Numbered from the stretch's first letter, positions 7,089 through 14,013 are shown. The stretch: 14,410 bases of DNA from Candidatus Curtissbacteria bacterium RIFCSPHIGHO2_12_FULL_41_17 (GCA_001774945.1 MFBL01000051.1:1-14410), one strand, 5' to 3'. Program-made: numbers and translations. Notes: generated by a model from the sequence alone, not told the origin.

Positions 7089-8120
7089 ATGGCTCAAATC
7101 CTTTTTCTAATATTACTTTCTTTTTTTACGATCAGCATTCTTTTGGTTCCCTTTATTAATATCTTGTATAGAATAAAATTTCAGCGCCAGAGTCAAAAAA
7201 CAAAAGACATTTTTGAGATCCGAACCCCAATTTTTGATCGTCTTCATGCTCATAAAATTGGTACCCCCGTTGGGGGAGGATCACTTATTATTCTTGTGGT
7301 TGCTGTGCTTTATTTTGCTGTGGTTAATTCGTCTCCCTTTTTTGGTATAGAAAGAACCGCTGTGTACCCGTTTAAAAAGGAAGTTCAAGTATTACTTTTT
7401 ACTTTTTTATCATTTGCCGCTTTAGGACTTTATGATGATCTTAGGAAAACTTTTGGTTTCAAAAAGACCCGATTTTGGGGGTTAAGGTTTCGCCATAAAT
7501 TTCTTGCCCAATGGATTCTAGCCTTGGCAATTGCTGCCATGCTTTACTTTAATTTGGGAATCGATATTGTCAATATCCGTTTTTTTGATGTTCTTCATCT
7601 GGGAATTTTTTATGTCCCATTCGCCGCCTTTATCATTGTAGCTTTTGCCAATGCAGTTAATATTTCTGATGGTCTTGATGGTCTGGCAACAGGACTTTTG
7701 GTTATCTGCATTATCGCATTTTTGATCATGTCGCGCTCAATTTTAGATACGACTCTTTCGACTTTTCTTGGTTTGTGGATTGGTGCTTTAATTGCCTTTT
7801 TATACTTCAATGTTTTTCCCGCCCGCATTTGGCTTGGGGATGTCGGTGCTCTTTCCTTTGGAGCAACTCTAGCAGTCGTTGGCTTACTTCTGGGCAAACC
7901 GATTGCACTGGCAATAATCGGAGGAATGTTTGTGGTTGAAGTTTTTTCTTCTCTTGTTCAAATTCTTTCAAAACAAATTCGTCAAAAGAAAATTCTGGAT
8001 GTTGCCCCAATCCATCTCTGGCTTCAGAACAAAGGTTGGGAAGAACCAAAAATTGTCCTTAGATTTTGGCTGGCTCAAACGGTTTTTGCTATTCTGGGGC
8101 TATGGCTCTCCTTTTTTTAA
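7089..8120 (+). CDS. mraY: Phospho-N-acetylmuramoyl-pentapeptide transferase MraY
   Basis: Integral membrane enzyme that moves phospho-MurNAc-pentapeptide onto undecaprenyl phosphate, giving lipid I. Seen: many hydrophobic segments, beginning at residues 3-26 and ending at 325-343, consistent with the ten-helix fold. Family motifs are HAHKIGTPVGGG (53-64), LYDDLRK (114-120) with the Asp pair 116/117, NAVNISDGLDGLATG (188-202) and PARIWLGDVGALSFG (244-258) with the catalytic-site Asp251. The usual HHH of the PxHHHxE motif is HLW (309-311, in PIHLWLQNKGWEEPK). Length 343 is normal. No Shine-Dalgarno precedes the ATG. The stop touches the ftsW ATG. The distant relatives WecA/TagO are less likely given the operon and the NAVNxxDGLDGLA motif. 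Confidence 0.94.
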   Translation: MAQILFLILLSFFTISILLVPFINILYRIKFQRQSQKTKDIFEIRTPIFDRLHAHKIGTPVGGGSLIILVVAVLYFAVVNSSPFFGIERTAVYPFKKEVQVLLFTFLSFAALGLYDDLRKTFGFKKTRFWGLRFRHKFLAQWILALAIAAMLYFNLGIDIVNIRFFDVLHLGIFYVPFAAFIIVAFANAVNISDGLDGLATGLLVICIIAFLIMSRSILDTTLSTFLGLWIGALIAFLYFNVFPARIWLGDVGALSFGATLAVVGLLLGKPIALAIIGGMFVVEVFSSLVQILSKQIRQKKILDVAPIHLWLQNKGWEEPKIVLRFWLAQTVFAILGLWLSFF

Positions 8121-9239
8121 ATGGAGGATAAGGAACTTGCCTTAAGGTCACAAAAAAACAAACTTGACTTGTGGTTTATAGGGACCGCTATTTTTTTGGT
8201 TCTTTTCGGTTTATTGGTCATATATGATGCGACTATTATTACAGCTTATCGGGATTTTGGCGATAAATTTTACTATTTTAAGAATCAGCTTGTCTGGGCA
8301 TCGGTGGGAATTACTGCGCTAATTTGTTTCAGCATCATAGATTACCATAAACTTTTGAGAATATCCTGGATTTTATTACTTTTTACAATATTTCTTTTAA
8401 TAATTGTTCTAATTCCGCAAGTAGGAACGCAGGCATTGGGAGCAAGACGGTGGATTAGTATCGGAAATTTTAATTTTCAACCATCGGAGATTGCCAAACT
8501 GGCATTAATTTTCTATGCAACTGCAATTTTATCTAAAGCTGAAAAATATAAAGTAAGATTTATTGATGCTGCTATCGTTTTCTTTTTGCCTCTTTTAGTT
8601 ATTGTTGGACTAATTCTTCTGCAACCCGATCTGGGAACAGCACTGATTTTAGTAGCAATTTTACTCTCAGTCTATTTCATAGGGAAAGCAACTTTGTGGC
8701 ATTTTATATTGATTGTTCCAGTGATGATAATAGTCTCAATAGCAGCCATCATTATAGAACCTTACAGAGTTGCTCGTCTTAAAACCTTTTTAAATCCTCA
8801 GCACGACCCACTTGGTGCTTCATATCAGATAAATCAAATACTTTCGGCTATATCCTCCGGAGGTTTACTGGGAGTCGGGATAGGGGCTTCCAGAAGTAAA
8901 TTCGCTTTCATTCCAGAGATCCAAAGCGATGCGATTTTTGCCGTTATCGTTGAAGAATTGGGTTTTATTGGGGCAATTTTTTTAATGTCACTCTTTTTAT
9001 TTCTAATTGTTAGAGCTCTAAACATTGCTCAAAATGCCAAAGACTCTTCTGGGAAAATTTTAGCAATGGGTCTTGTCAGTCTTCTGTCTGTTCAGATTCT
9101 TTTTAATCTAGCTTCAAATGTAGCTTTAGTTCCTTTAACCGGAATACCTCTTCCTTTTATATCTTATGGAGGCTCATCGCTTGTTGTTACAATGATTTCA
9201 ATTGGCATATTAGTTAACATTAAAAAACAGAATTTGTGA
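8121..9239 (+). CDS. ftsW: SEDS-family peptidoglycan polymerase FtsW
   Basis: Multi-pass SEDS glycosyltransferase that polymerises lipid II at the septum with a class B PBP. Seen: hydrophobic segments throughout, GARRWISIGNFNFQPSEIAK (107-126), LQPDLGTALI (167-176) with the catalytic Asp170, GASYQINQILSAISSGGLL (232-250), KFAFIPEIQSDAIFAV (260-275; the usual HTD is QSD) and TGIPLPFISYGGSSL (340-354). Length 372 fits FtsW/RodA/SpoVE. Calling it FtsW rather than RodA rests on its place between mraY and murG. It starts directly at the mraY stop, and its TGA overlaps the murG ATG. No partner PBP (ftsI) is in the window. Confidence 0.93.
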   Translation: MEDKELALRSQKNKLDLWFIGTAIFLVLFGLLVIYDATIITAYRDFGDKFYYFKNQLVWASVGITALICFSIIDYHKLLRISWILLLFTIFLLIIVLIPQVGTQALGARRWISIGNFNFQPSEIAKLALIFYATAILSKAEKYKVRFIDAAIVFFLPLLVIVGLILLQPDLGTALILVAILLSVYFIGKATLWHFILIVPVMIIVSIAAIIIEPYRVARLKTFLNPQHDPLGASYQINQILSAISSGGLLGVGIGASRSKFAFIPEIQSDAIFAVIVEELGFIGAIFLMSLFLFLIVRALNIAQNAKDSSGKILAMGLVSLLSVQILFNLASNVALVPLTGIPLPFISYGGSSLVVTMISIGILVNIKKQNL

Positions 9240-10435
9240 TGATTAGAAAAAAGATAGTAATTTGCGGCGGTCACCTGACGCCGGCATTAGCCCTTATTGA
9301 GGAAATTGAAAAGAAAAAAAATATTGAAATAATATTTTTTGGTAGGAAAATTGCCACTGAAGGATCGTCAAATTATTCAGCAGAATACAGGATAATAAGC
9401 GCAAAAAAAATAAAATTTTTTACTCTGGTTGCAGGTAGAATTCAAAGAAAATTTACCAAATACACATTAACATCACTAGTTAAAATTCCCATAGGATTTA
9501 TACAGAGCTTTTTATACCTTCTTCTACTAAGGCCTAATTTAATAGTTTCCTTCGGGGGGTATTTGTCTACTCCTGTTATCTTTTGCGGATGGCTGCTGGG
9601 TATTGAATCAATAACTCATGAACAGGCGATTATCCCCGGTTTTGCCACAAAAGCTAATTCATTATTCGTAAAAAAAGTGTTTGTTTCATGGAAGGAAACT
9701 GCCAAATTTTTTGATAGCAGAAAAGTAGAAGTAGTTGGCAATTTAGTTCGCCAATCAATTTTCCAAAAACATCCAAAATCTCCCAAAATAGCCGAATTTT
9801 TAAAAAGGTCAAAAAACTTGATATTTATTGCAGGAGGCAATCAAGGTTCCCATTTCCTCAATAATCTAATTTTTCACTCTCTCGACTTGTTCAAGGAATA
9901 TTTTCTACTTCATCAAGTAGGAACAGCAAATTTTAAAGGAGATTACCAGAGGGCTCAAGAAATTAAAAATAAGAATTACATGTCATGTGATTATATTGAT
10001 CCGGATGATTTTGGGGCAATTGCCAGTAAAGCTAAAGCAGTTATTTGCCGATCTGGTGCAAATACTGTTTGGGAATTGGCTCTACTTTCCAAACCGGCCA
10101 TCTTAATTCCATTGCCGCTTTCTTCCGGTAATGAACAATTAGAAAACGCCAGGATTCTGGAGCGAGCAGGTTTTGCAAAAGTTTCAAGTCAAAGTAAGCT
10201 GTCCACAAAAGAACTTACCAGCAAGATAAAAGATATTTTTAATAACTATAAAAATTATCGCAAAAAAGCGCATACTTTTAGCAAAATTCTTCAAAAAGAT
10301 GCAAATTTCAAAGTATCGGCATATATAGACCACCTTCTGGGTTATTCCGAGCGAGAAAACCCTGGCATTTATGCCGGGGGTGAGAATGAATCTCGCGAAG
10401 CGAAGGAAGAAAATACCACTGCCTTCAGGCAGTGA
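9239..10435 (+). CDS. murG: Lipid II synthase MurG (GT28 family), divergent, with an extended C-terminus
   Basis: Peripheral membrane glycosyltransferase that adds GlcNAc to lipid I to form lipid II. Residues are numbered from ATG 9239. Seen: N-terminal IVICGGHLTPALAL (6-19), where the usual GGTGGH loop is shortened; VSFGGYLSTP (103-112); THEQA (126-130, usually HEQN); the nucleotide-sugar loop IAGGNQGSHFLNN (197-209); CRSGANTVWELA (270-281) with the uracil-site Glu279; and PLPLSSGNEQLENA (291-304). ATG 9239 overlaps the ftsW stop as TGATG; GTG at 9236 in the same frame is the alternative. The last 30 or so residues (from about 369) are polar, lie past the normal end of MurG, and are encoded by DNA full of hairpins, suggesting a read-through into a repeat element. 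Confidence 0.9.
   Translation: MIRKKIVICGGHLTPALALIEEIEKKKNIEIIFFGRKIATEGSSNYSAEYRIISAKKIKFFTLVAGRIQRKFTKYTLTSLVKIPIGFIQSFLYLLLLRPNLIVSFGGYLSTPVIFCGWLLGIESITHEQAIIPGFATKANSLFVKKVFVSWKETAKFFDSRKVEVVGNLVRQSIFQKHPKSPKIAEFLKRSKNLIFIAGGNQGSHFLNNLIFHSLDLFKEYFLLHQVGTANFKGDYQRAQEIKNKNYMSCDYIDPDDFGAIASKAKAVICRSGANTVWELALLSKPAILIPLPLSSGNEQLENARILERAGFAKVSSQSKLSTKELTSKIKDIFNNYKNYRKKAHTFSKILQKDANFKVSAYIDHLLGYSERENPGIYAGGENESREAKEENTTAFRQ
10360..10379. repeat. Hairpin in the murG 3' coding end
   Basis: CCCTGGCA (10360-10367) pairs with TGCCGGGG (10372-10379) over a TTTA loop, with one G-T wobble. It lies inside the murG reading frame and is not followed by a T-run, so it does not look like a terminator. 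Confidence 0.7.
10417..10434. repeat. Perfect hairpin at the murG stop codon
   Basis: CACTGCC (10417-10423) pairs exactly with GGCAGTG (10428-10434) over a TTCA loop. The murG TGA (10433-10435) is in the right arm. No T-run follows, so intrinsic termination is unlikely; an RNA-processing or stability signal, or a REP-like element, is possible. Confidence 0.75.
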
Positions 10436-10583
10436 GTACTTTATATTCGCTCGTAGAACACCGTGGACTATTAGTACGCGGATGAATGCGAGAGAATACG
10501 TACTTCCGAGGATTTGTTTGTGTTCTTGCTCGCTCATGTAAACTTGAAAGAACAATACCGAGGACTTTCAGTCCTCGGAAGTT
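10436..10583. repeat. Palindrome-dense murG-ftsQ gap, possible REP-like element or structured RNA
   Basis: No convincing gene is seen. Exact pairings found: AGAACAC (10455-10461) with GTGTTCT (10520-10526); AGTACG (10473-10478) with CGTACT (10499-10504) nested inside it; ACTTCCGAGGA (10502-10512) with TCCTCGGAAGT (10572-10582); and a tight hairpin CCGAGGACT (10558-10566) with AGTCCTCGG (10570-10578) over a TTC loop. The last two compete for the same right arm. GAGCGAG (10349-10355, in murG) also matches CTCGCTC (10529-10535). Nested and mutually exclusive stems can come from a mobile palindromic element or from a folded leader RNA ahead of ftsQ; sequence alone does not decide. Confidence 0.55.
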
Positions 10584-10589
10584 TATACT
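10584..10589 (+). promoter_or_regulatory. Possible -10 box for ftsQ
   Basis: TATACT lies six bases before the ftsQ ATG at 10596, directly after the CCGAGG hairpin. No recognisable -35 is found at the right distance. If used, it would give an almost leaderless ftsQ transcript, similar to murF. Confidence 0.3.
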
Positions 10590-10595
10590 TAAAGC

Positions 10596-11273
10596 ATGCC
10601 CAAATTATTAGGTTTACTTATCGCTTTACCGATAATTATTTATATTTTCTTTTTTTCTCCTTTTACAAAAATTAAATCATTGCAAATTACAGGAGGAGCA
10701 AATTGTATTCCTTTACAGGTTAGTTTGGAGGAACTTAATTTAGCTGGGCAGAATCTCCTCACTTTTTCTAAAAGTGATTTAGAACAGATAATTTTGTCTA
10801 AATACCGTTGTGTTAAAAAGATGTCTATAAATAGGATTTTTCCAGCAAAAGTTAAGATAAAAGTAGAATTGCAATCGGAAATTTTAAAAATTGCAGATAC
10901 TAATTTATTTCTAACCCAAGACCAAGTAGTTTCAGATAAAGCTTTTGCTTCTAAATTGCCAATCTTATACCCCGACCGAAATTTAAATTTAAAAGTAGGG
11001 GAAAAAGTTCAGGATGAGATCATTGCATACGTTTTAAAATTAACTATCGAACTTTCAAAATCAGATTTTACAGCCGCTTCAATAAGAATTATTGATCAGG
11101 AAAGCATTGCTGTTTATAATACTGCGGATTTGATTGCAGTTTTTTCAACTAAAAAACCGGTAAATGTGCAGGTTGACTCTTTACAGTTAGTTCTTTCTAA
11201 AGCTAAAATAGATCCTGCCAAAATTGCCAAAATTGACTTACGTTTTGACAAACCCGTTATAGTTAATAAATAG
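10596..11273 (+). CDS. ftsQ: Cell division protein FtsQ/DivIB
   Basis: Bitopic divisome protein that links FtsA/FtsZ-side components to the septal synthase, through FtsB/FtsL in known systems. Seen: a hydrophobic segment at residues 4-21, then a POTRA-like start FTKIKSLQITGG (23-34), NRIFPAKVKIKVE (79-91) and a C-terminal IDLRFDKPVIV (213-223), the typical FtsQ end. The cytoplasmic N-terminus is only about three residues, much shorter than in E. coli. Overall sequence is weakly conserved, as usual for this family; the call rests on topology, the C-terminal motif and its position just before ftsA. An in-frame TAA at 10590-10592 fixes the start at or after ATG 10596. Six bases separate it from ftsA. 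Confidence 0.85.
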   Translation: MPKLLGLLIALPIIIYIFFFSPFTKIKSLQITGGANCIPLQVSLEELNLAGQNLLTFSKSDLEQIILSKYRCVKKMSINRIFPAKVKIKVELQSEILKIADTNLFLTQDQVVSDKAFASKLPILYPDRNLNLKVGEKVQDEIIAYVLKLTIELSKSDFTAASIRIIDQESIAVYNTADLIAVFSTKKPVNVQVDSLQLVLSKAKIDPAKIAKIDLRFDKPVIVNK

Positions 11274-11279
11274 TAAATA

Positions 11280-12557
11280 ATGTCCAAAGATAAGGTTGTT
11301 GTTGGGATTGATGTTGGATCTTCTAAAATTACAACTGTTATTGTAACGGTAGACAATACATCACATGTAAATATTATTGGCGTTTCCACGGTTCCCTCAA
11401 AAGGTCTTCGCAAAGGTCAAGTGGTCGATATTGATGAAGCAGTTTCCGCTATTACCCAATCCGTTGAGGCAGCAGAAAGGATGGCCGGTTATTCAGTTGG
11501 CAGTGCTTTTGTGTCTGTAGACGGTACCCATATAGAATCACAAAACTCCAAGGGTGTAGTGGCTATTTCTGACCCCAATGGTGAGATTTCGCAAGAAGAC
11601 GTTTTAAGAGTTATTGAGGCAGCAAGGGCAATATCCCTGCCATCTTCAAGAGAAATACTTCATGTAATTCCCAGATACTTTGTTGTTGATTCACAAAGCG
11701 GTATCAAAGACCCGCTAGGAATGACTGGAGTCAGAATGGAGGTAGAAACGCACATAATTACAGGGGCAACGACCGCTCTTCGCAATATTGCCAAATGTAT
11801 TAGTCAAGTAGGTATCGATGTTGAAGGAATGGTTTTCTCGGGACTTGCCTCATCTTATTCAGTTTTGACCGATACGGAAAAGGAGCTTGGGGTAATTTTG
11901 GTTGATTTCGGAGGAGGAACAACTGATCTATGTGTATTTGTAGAAGGTGCTCCTGCCTATTGTTCGGTCTTACCAATAGGTTCAAGGAACGTCACTAACG
12001 ATTTGGCAATAGGCCTTAGAATTTCTCTCGATTCGGCAGAAAAAATAAAACTTGCACTCTCCATGCCTCCTCAAATTGCAGTTGAACCAACAGAAGACGG
12101 CAAAGCAGCTGATAAGAAAAACTCCGACAGTCTTGATGTTTCCAGTCTTTCTATTGAAGAAGATTTAAGACTGGTTTCTAAAAAAACCTTGACAGACGGA
12201 ATTATGAAGCCAAGGCTTCGGGAAATTATTAATATGGTAAAAATTGAAATTCAAAAATCAAATTTAGCAGGGCTCACACCTTCGGGAGTTGTTTTAACCG
12301 GTGGTGGAGCATCGACAATCGGAATGGTGGATCTTTCCAGACAGGAACTTGGTATGCCTGTTAGAATCGGTATTCCCCAAAATGTTACAGGTCTTGTTGA
12401 AGAAATTTCCCAGCCTGCTTTTGGTGCAAGTTTAGGACTCGTACATTACGGTGCAAGTTATCAGACGGAAGATGTAAGATTACCGTTGGTAGGCAGGATA
12501 GAAATAAAAGGAATTCTCAATCGAGGAATTAACCTGATAAAATCAATCCTCCCCTAG
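11280..12557 (+). CDS. ftsA: Cell division protein FtsA (actin-like)
   Basis: Actin-family ATPase that tethers FtsZ filaments to the membrane. Seen: phosphate-1 motif GIDVGSSKITTVIV (9-22), domain 1C around residues 84-160, phosphate-2 motif VDFGGGTTDLCVF (208-220), adenosine motif LTGGGASTIGMVDL (339-352), PAFGASLGL (379-387) and a C-terminal amphipathic stretch GILNRGINLIKSILP (411-425), expected to be the membrane-targeting helix. Length 425 is normal. Between the AEKIK element (253-257) and the PRLREI element (311-316) there is a Ser/Asp/Lys-rich insert at about 263-301 with low-complexity character. It lies 6 nt after ftsQ and has no visible Shine-Dalgarno. Confidence 0.95.
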   Translation: MSKDKVVVGIDVGSSKITTVIVTVDNTSHVNIIGVSTVPSKGLRKGQVVDIDEAVSAITQSVEAAERMAGYSVGSAFVSVDGTHIESQNSKGVVAISDPNGEISQEDVLRVIEAARAISLPSSREILHVIPRYFVVDSQSGIKDPLGMTGVRMEVETHIITGATTALRNIAKCISQVGIDVEGMVFSGLASSYSVLTDTEKELGVILVDFGGGTTDLCVFVEGAPAYCSVLPIGSRNVTNDLAIGLRISLDSAEKIKLALSMPPQIAVEPTEDGKAADKKNSDSLDVSSLSIEEDLRLVSKKTLTDGIMKPRLREIINMVKIEIQKSNLAGLTPSGVVLTGGGASTIGMVDLSRQELGMPVRIGIPQNVTGLVEEISQPAFGASLGLVHYGASYQTEDVRLPLVGRIEIKGILNRGINLIKSILP

Positions 12558-12560
12558 CGC

Positions 12561-12624
12561 TTGCAAATAAACGATCCCTATGTTAAATTGACTCGCAGCT
12601 TTTATCCTTCTTGGTATTTTGAGG
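12561..12624 (+). promoter_or_regulatory. ftsZ upstream region with Shine-Dalgarno GAGG
   Basis: GAGG at 12621-12624 lies four bases before the ftsZ ATG and is the clearest ribosome-binding site in the window. A weak promoter is possible: TTGCAA (12561-12566), 16-base spacer, TTAAAT (12583-12588). A consensus-like TTGACT at 12588-12593 lacks a good -10 partner. The rest of the 71-nt ftsA-ftsZ gap shows no gene. Confidence 0.4.
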
Positions 12625-12628
12625 CAAA

Positions 12629-13717
12629 ATGTTAATAAAACCAGACGTCAACCGATTTGCCAAAATAAGAGTACTTGGTCTTGGCGGAGGCGGAACAAAT
12701 GCCCTAAACTCTATGATATCCCAGGCCAATATTCAGGGAGTGGACTTTGTCGCAGTCAATACCGATCAGCAGCACCTCTTGGCCTCTCAGGCACAAACTA
12801 AAGTCCAAATCGGAGAAAATTTAACCAAAGGTTTAGGTGCAGGCGCGGATCCCGAAATCGGCAAGAAAGCTGCCGAAGAATCACTTGAAAAAATTAAAGA
12901 TGTTATTTCCGGAGCCGATATGGTTTTTATTACCTACGGAGCCGGCGGCGGTACCGGTACGGGGGCAGGACCAATCATTGCTGATTTGGCCAGGAAAATT
13001 GGTATTTTAACAGTTGCCGTAATAACTAAACCATTTGCTTTTGAGGGTACCAGAAGAATGGTGGTTGCCGATGATGGTATTGAGATATTACGCGATAAAG
13101 TTGACACCTTAATTATTATTCCAAACCAGAAACTGCTTGATGTAGTCGATAAAAATGTATCTCTCCTGGAAGCATTTAAGCTTGCGGATTCGGTTCTTAC
13201 GCAAGGGGTTGGAGGAATCTCCGATATCATCGTGATGCCGGGGCTTATTAATGTTGATTTTGCCGATGTAAGGACTGTGATGACCAATGCCGGATCAACG
13301 CTTATGGGTGTAGGAACAGCTACGGGAGAAAATCGGGCTACGCAGGCAGCAAGAGCAGCTATTGCTTCGCCCCTTTTGGATGCTTCTATTGATGGGGCAA
13401 GAGGAGTTCTGTTTAATATAACCGGCGGAACTGATATGACTATGAGCGAAGTGGACGAAGCGGCGAAAGTAATTACTGCTCAGGCGGATCCCGATGCCCA
13501 AATCATCTTTGGAGCAGCTATTGACGAAAAGCTGATTGATCAGGTAAAAGTGACTGTAGTTGCAACCGGCTTTGACGAAACCAGAAGAAGATATGTTCAG
13601 ATTAGTGGTGAGGAAGGTCAACCAAAAGAGTTTTTACAGGAATCGGTATCCTCCCCGGATGGCCAAATCGAAGAAGACGAATTCGAGGTTCCCACTTTTT
13701 TACGTCAAATACGTTAA
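12629..13717 (+). CDS. ftsZ: Cell division protein FtsZ
   Basis: Tubulin-like GTPase that forms the Z-ring. Seen: GLGGGGTNALN (17-27), the GTP signature ITYGAGGGTGTGAGP (101-115, usually TAGMGGGTGTGAAP), PFAFEGTRR (135-143), the T7 loop NVDFADVRTVM (208-218) with catalytic Asp210 and Asp213, and GFDETRR (314-320) near the end of the core. A short linker (about 321-349) leads to the C-terminal peptide EFEVPTFLRQIR (351-362), a normal FtsA-binding tail. At 362 residues it is compact. ATG 12629 is preceded by GAGG at a four-base spacing. It appears to be the last gene of the dcw cluster; terminator-like sequence follows. Confidence 0.97.
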   Translation: MLIKPDVNRFAKIRVLGLGGGGTNALNSMISQANIQGVDFVAVNTDQQHLLASQAQTKVQIGENLTKGLGAGADPEIGKKAAEESLEKIKDVISGADMVFITYGAGGGTGTGAGPIIADLARKIGILTVAVITKPFAFEGTRRMVVADDGIEILRDKVDTLIIIPNQKLLDVVDKNVSLLEAFKLADSVLTQGVGGISDIIVMPGLINVDFADVRTVMTNAGSTLMGVGTATGENRATQAARAAIASPLLDASIDGARGVLFNITGGTDMTMSEVDEAAKVITAQADPDAQIIFGAAIDEKLIDQVKVTVVATGFDETRRRYVQISGEEGQPKEFLQESVSSPDGQIEEDEFEVPTFLRQIR

Positions 13718-13752
13718 AAAAGCGAGGCTCGCCAAAGTCGGCCCACTTTTTT
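13716..13752 (+). terminator. Terminator-like sequence after ftsZ (imperfect)
   Basis: An A-run (13716-13721) beginning in the ftsZ stop codon and a T-run (13747-13752) bracket a GC-rich centre. AAAGT (13734-13738) can pair with ACTTT (13745-13749), and GCGA (13722-13725) with TCGC (13729-13732). The A6-G/C-T6 ends can extend an imperfect stem. Stems are short, so the call rests mainly on position and the T-run. Confidence 0.35.
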
Positions 13753-13781
13753 GAGGCAAATTAGATAATCTATCCATCGTC

Positions 13782-13802
13782 ATCCTGAACTCGATTCAGG
13801 AT
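13782..13802. repeat. Dispersed palindromic repeat (ATCCTGAA hairpin)
   Basis: ATCCTGAA (13782-13789) pairs exactly with TTCAGGAT (13795-13802) over a CTCGA loop. The wider context, CGTCATCCTGAA...TTCAGGATCTA, is of a type familiar as a high-copy intergenic palindrome in several bacterial groups. It separates ftsZ from the next module and is not followed by a T-run. Confidence 0.65.
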
Positions 13803-13823
13803 CTATTCAAAACACGACTGTAG

Positions 13824-13829
13824 TATAAT
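13824..13829 (+). promoter_or_regulatory. -10 box for the 58-aa/protease gene pair
   Basis: A perfect TATAAT lies seven bases before the ATG at 13837, so the transcript would start at or next to the start codon. No clear -35 is present. The bases after the box (ATTTAAT) resemble those after the murF -10 (TTAATATT). Confidence 0.45.
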
Positions 13830-13836
13830 ATTTAAT

Positions 13837-14013
13837 ATGAAACAAAAACCAATCAAAGGATTGGAAAAATACGTAGAGCAGTGGGTAGCCTTGGATAAGA
13901 ATAAATCTAAAATAGTTGCCCACGGAAAAAGTTTTGATGAAGTCTACAAAAAGGTCGATAGGGAAAAAGTAATTTTTATGGCAGTACCTCCTCTTATTCC
14001 TTATTGTCCCTGA
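13837..14013 (+). CDS. 58-aa DUF5678-like small protein
   Basis: A short ORF with a good -10 box just upstream and no Shine-Dalgarno. The protein has a compact pattern: GLEKYVEQWVALD (8-20), KIVAHGKSFDEVYKK (25-39), then VIFMAVPPLIPY (45-56). The layout (W-V-A, a turn, I-V-A-H-G-K, a helix, then a hydrophobic strand ending in VP) recalls DUF5678 small proteins. That match is from memory and needs a profile search. No catalytic motif or signal peptide is seen; the function is unknown. Its stop overlaps the next start as TGATG, which implies co-translation with the retropepsin-like protease, so it may be a partner, regulator or substrate of it. Confidence 0.7.
   Translation: MKQKPIKGLEKYVEQWVALDKNKSKIVAHGKSFDEVYKKVDREKVIFMAVPPLIPYCP

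Noticed and set aside
10184..10555. 123-codon minus-strand ORF over the murG end and the following gap
   Set aside because: More than half lies antisense to conserved MurG sequence; the protein shows no recognisable domain.
10558..10578. CCGAGGACT/AGTCCTCGG hairpin as an intrinsic terminator before ftsQ
   Set aside because: Stem is strong but is followed by AAGTTTATACTT, without a T-run.
12934..13287. 117-codon minus-strand ORF inside ftsZ
   Set aside because: Ser/Thr/Pro/Ile-rich mirror of conserved FtsZ codons; a shadow frame.
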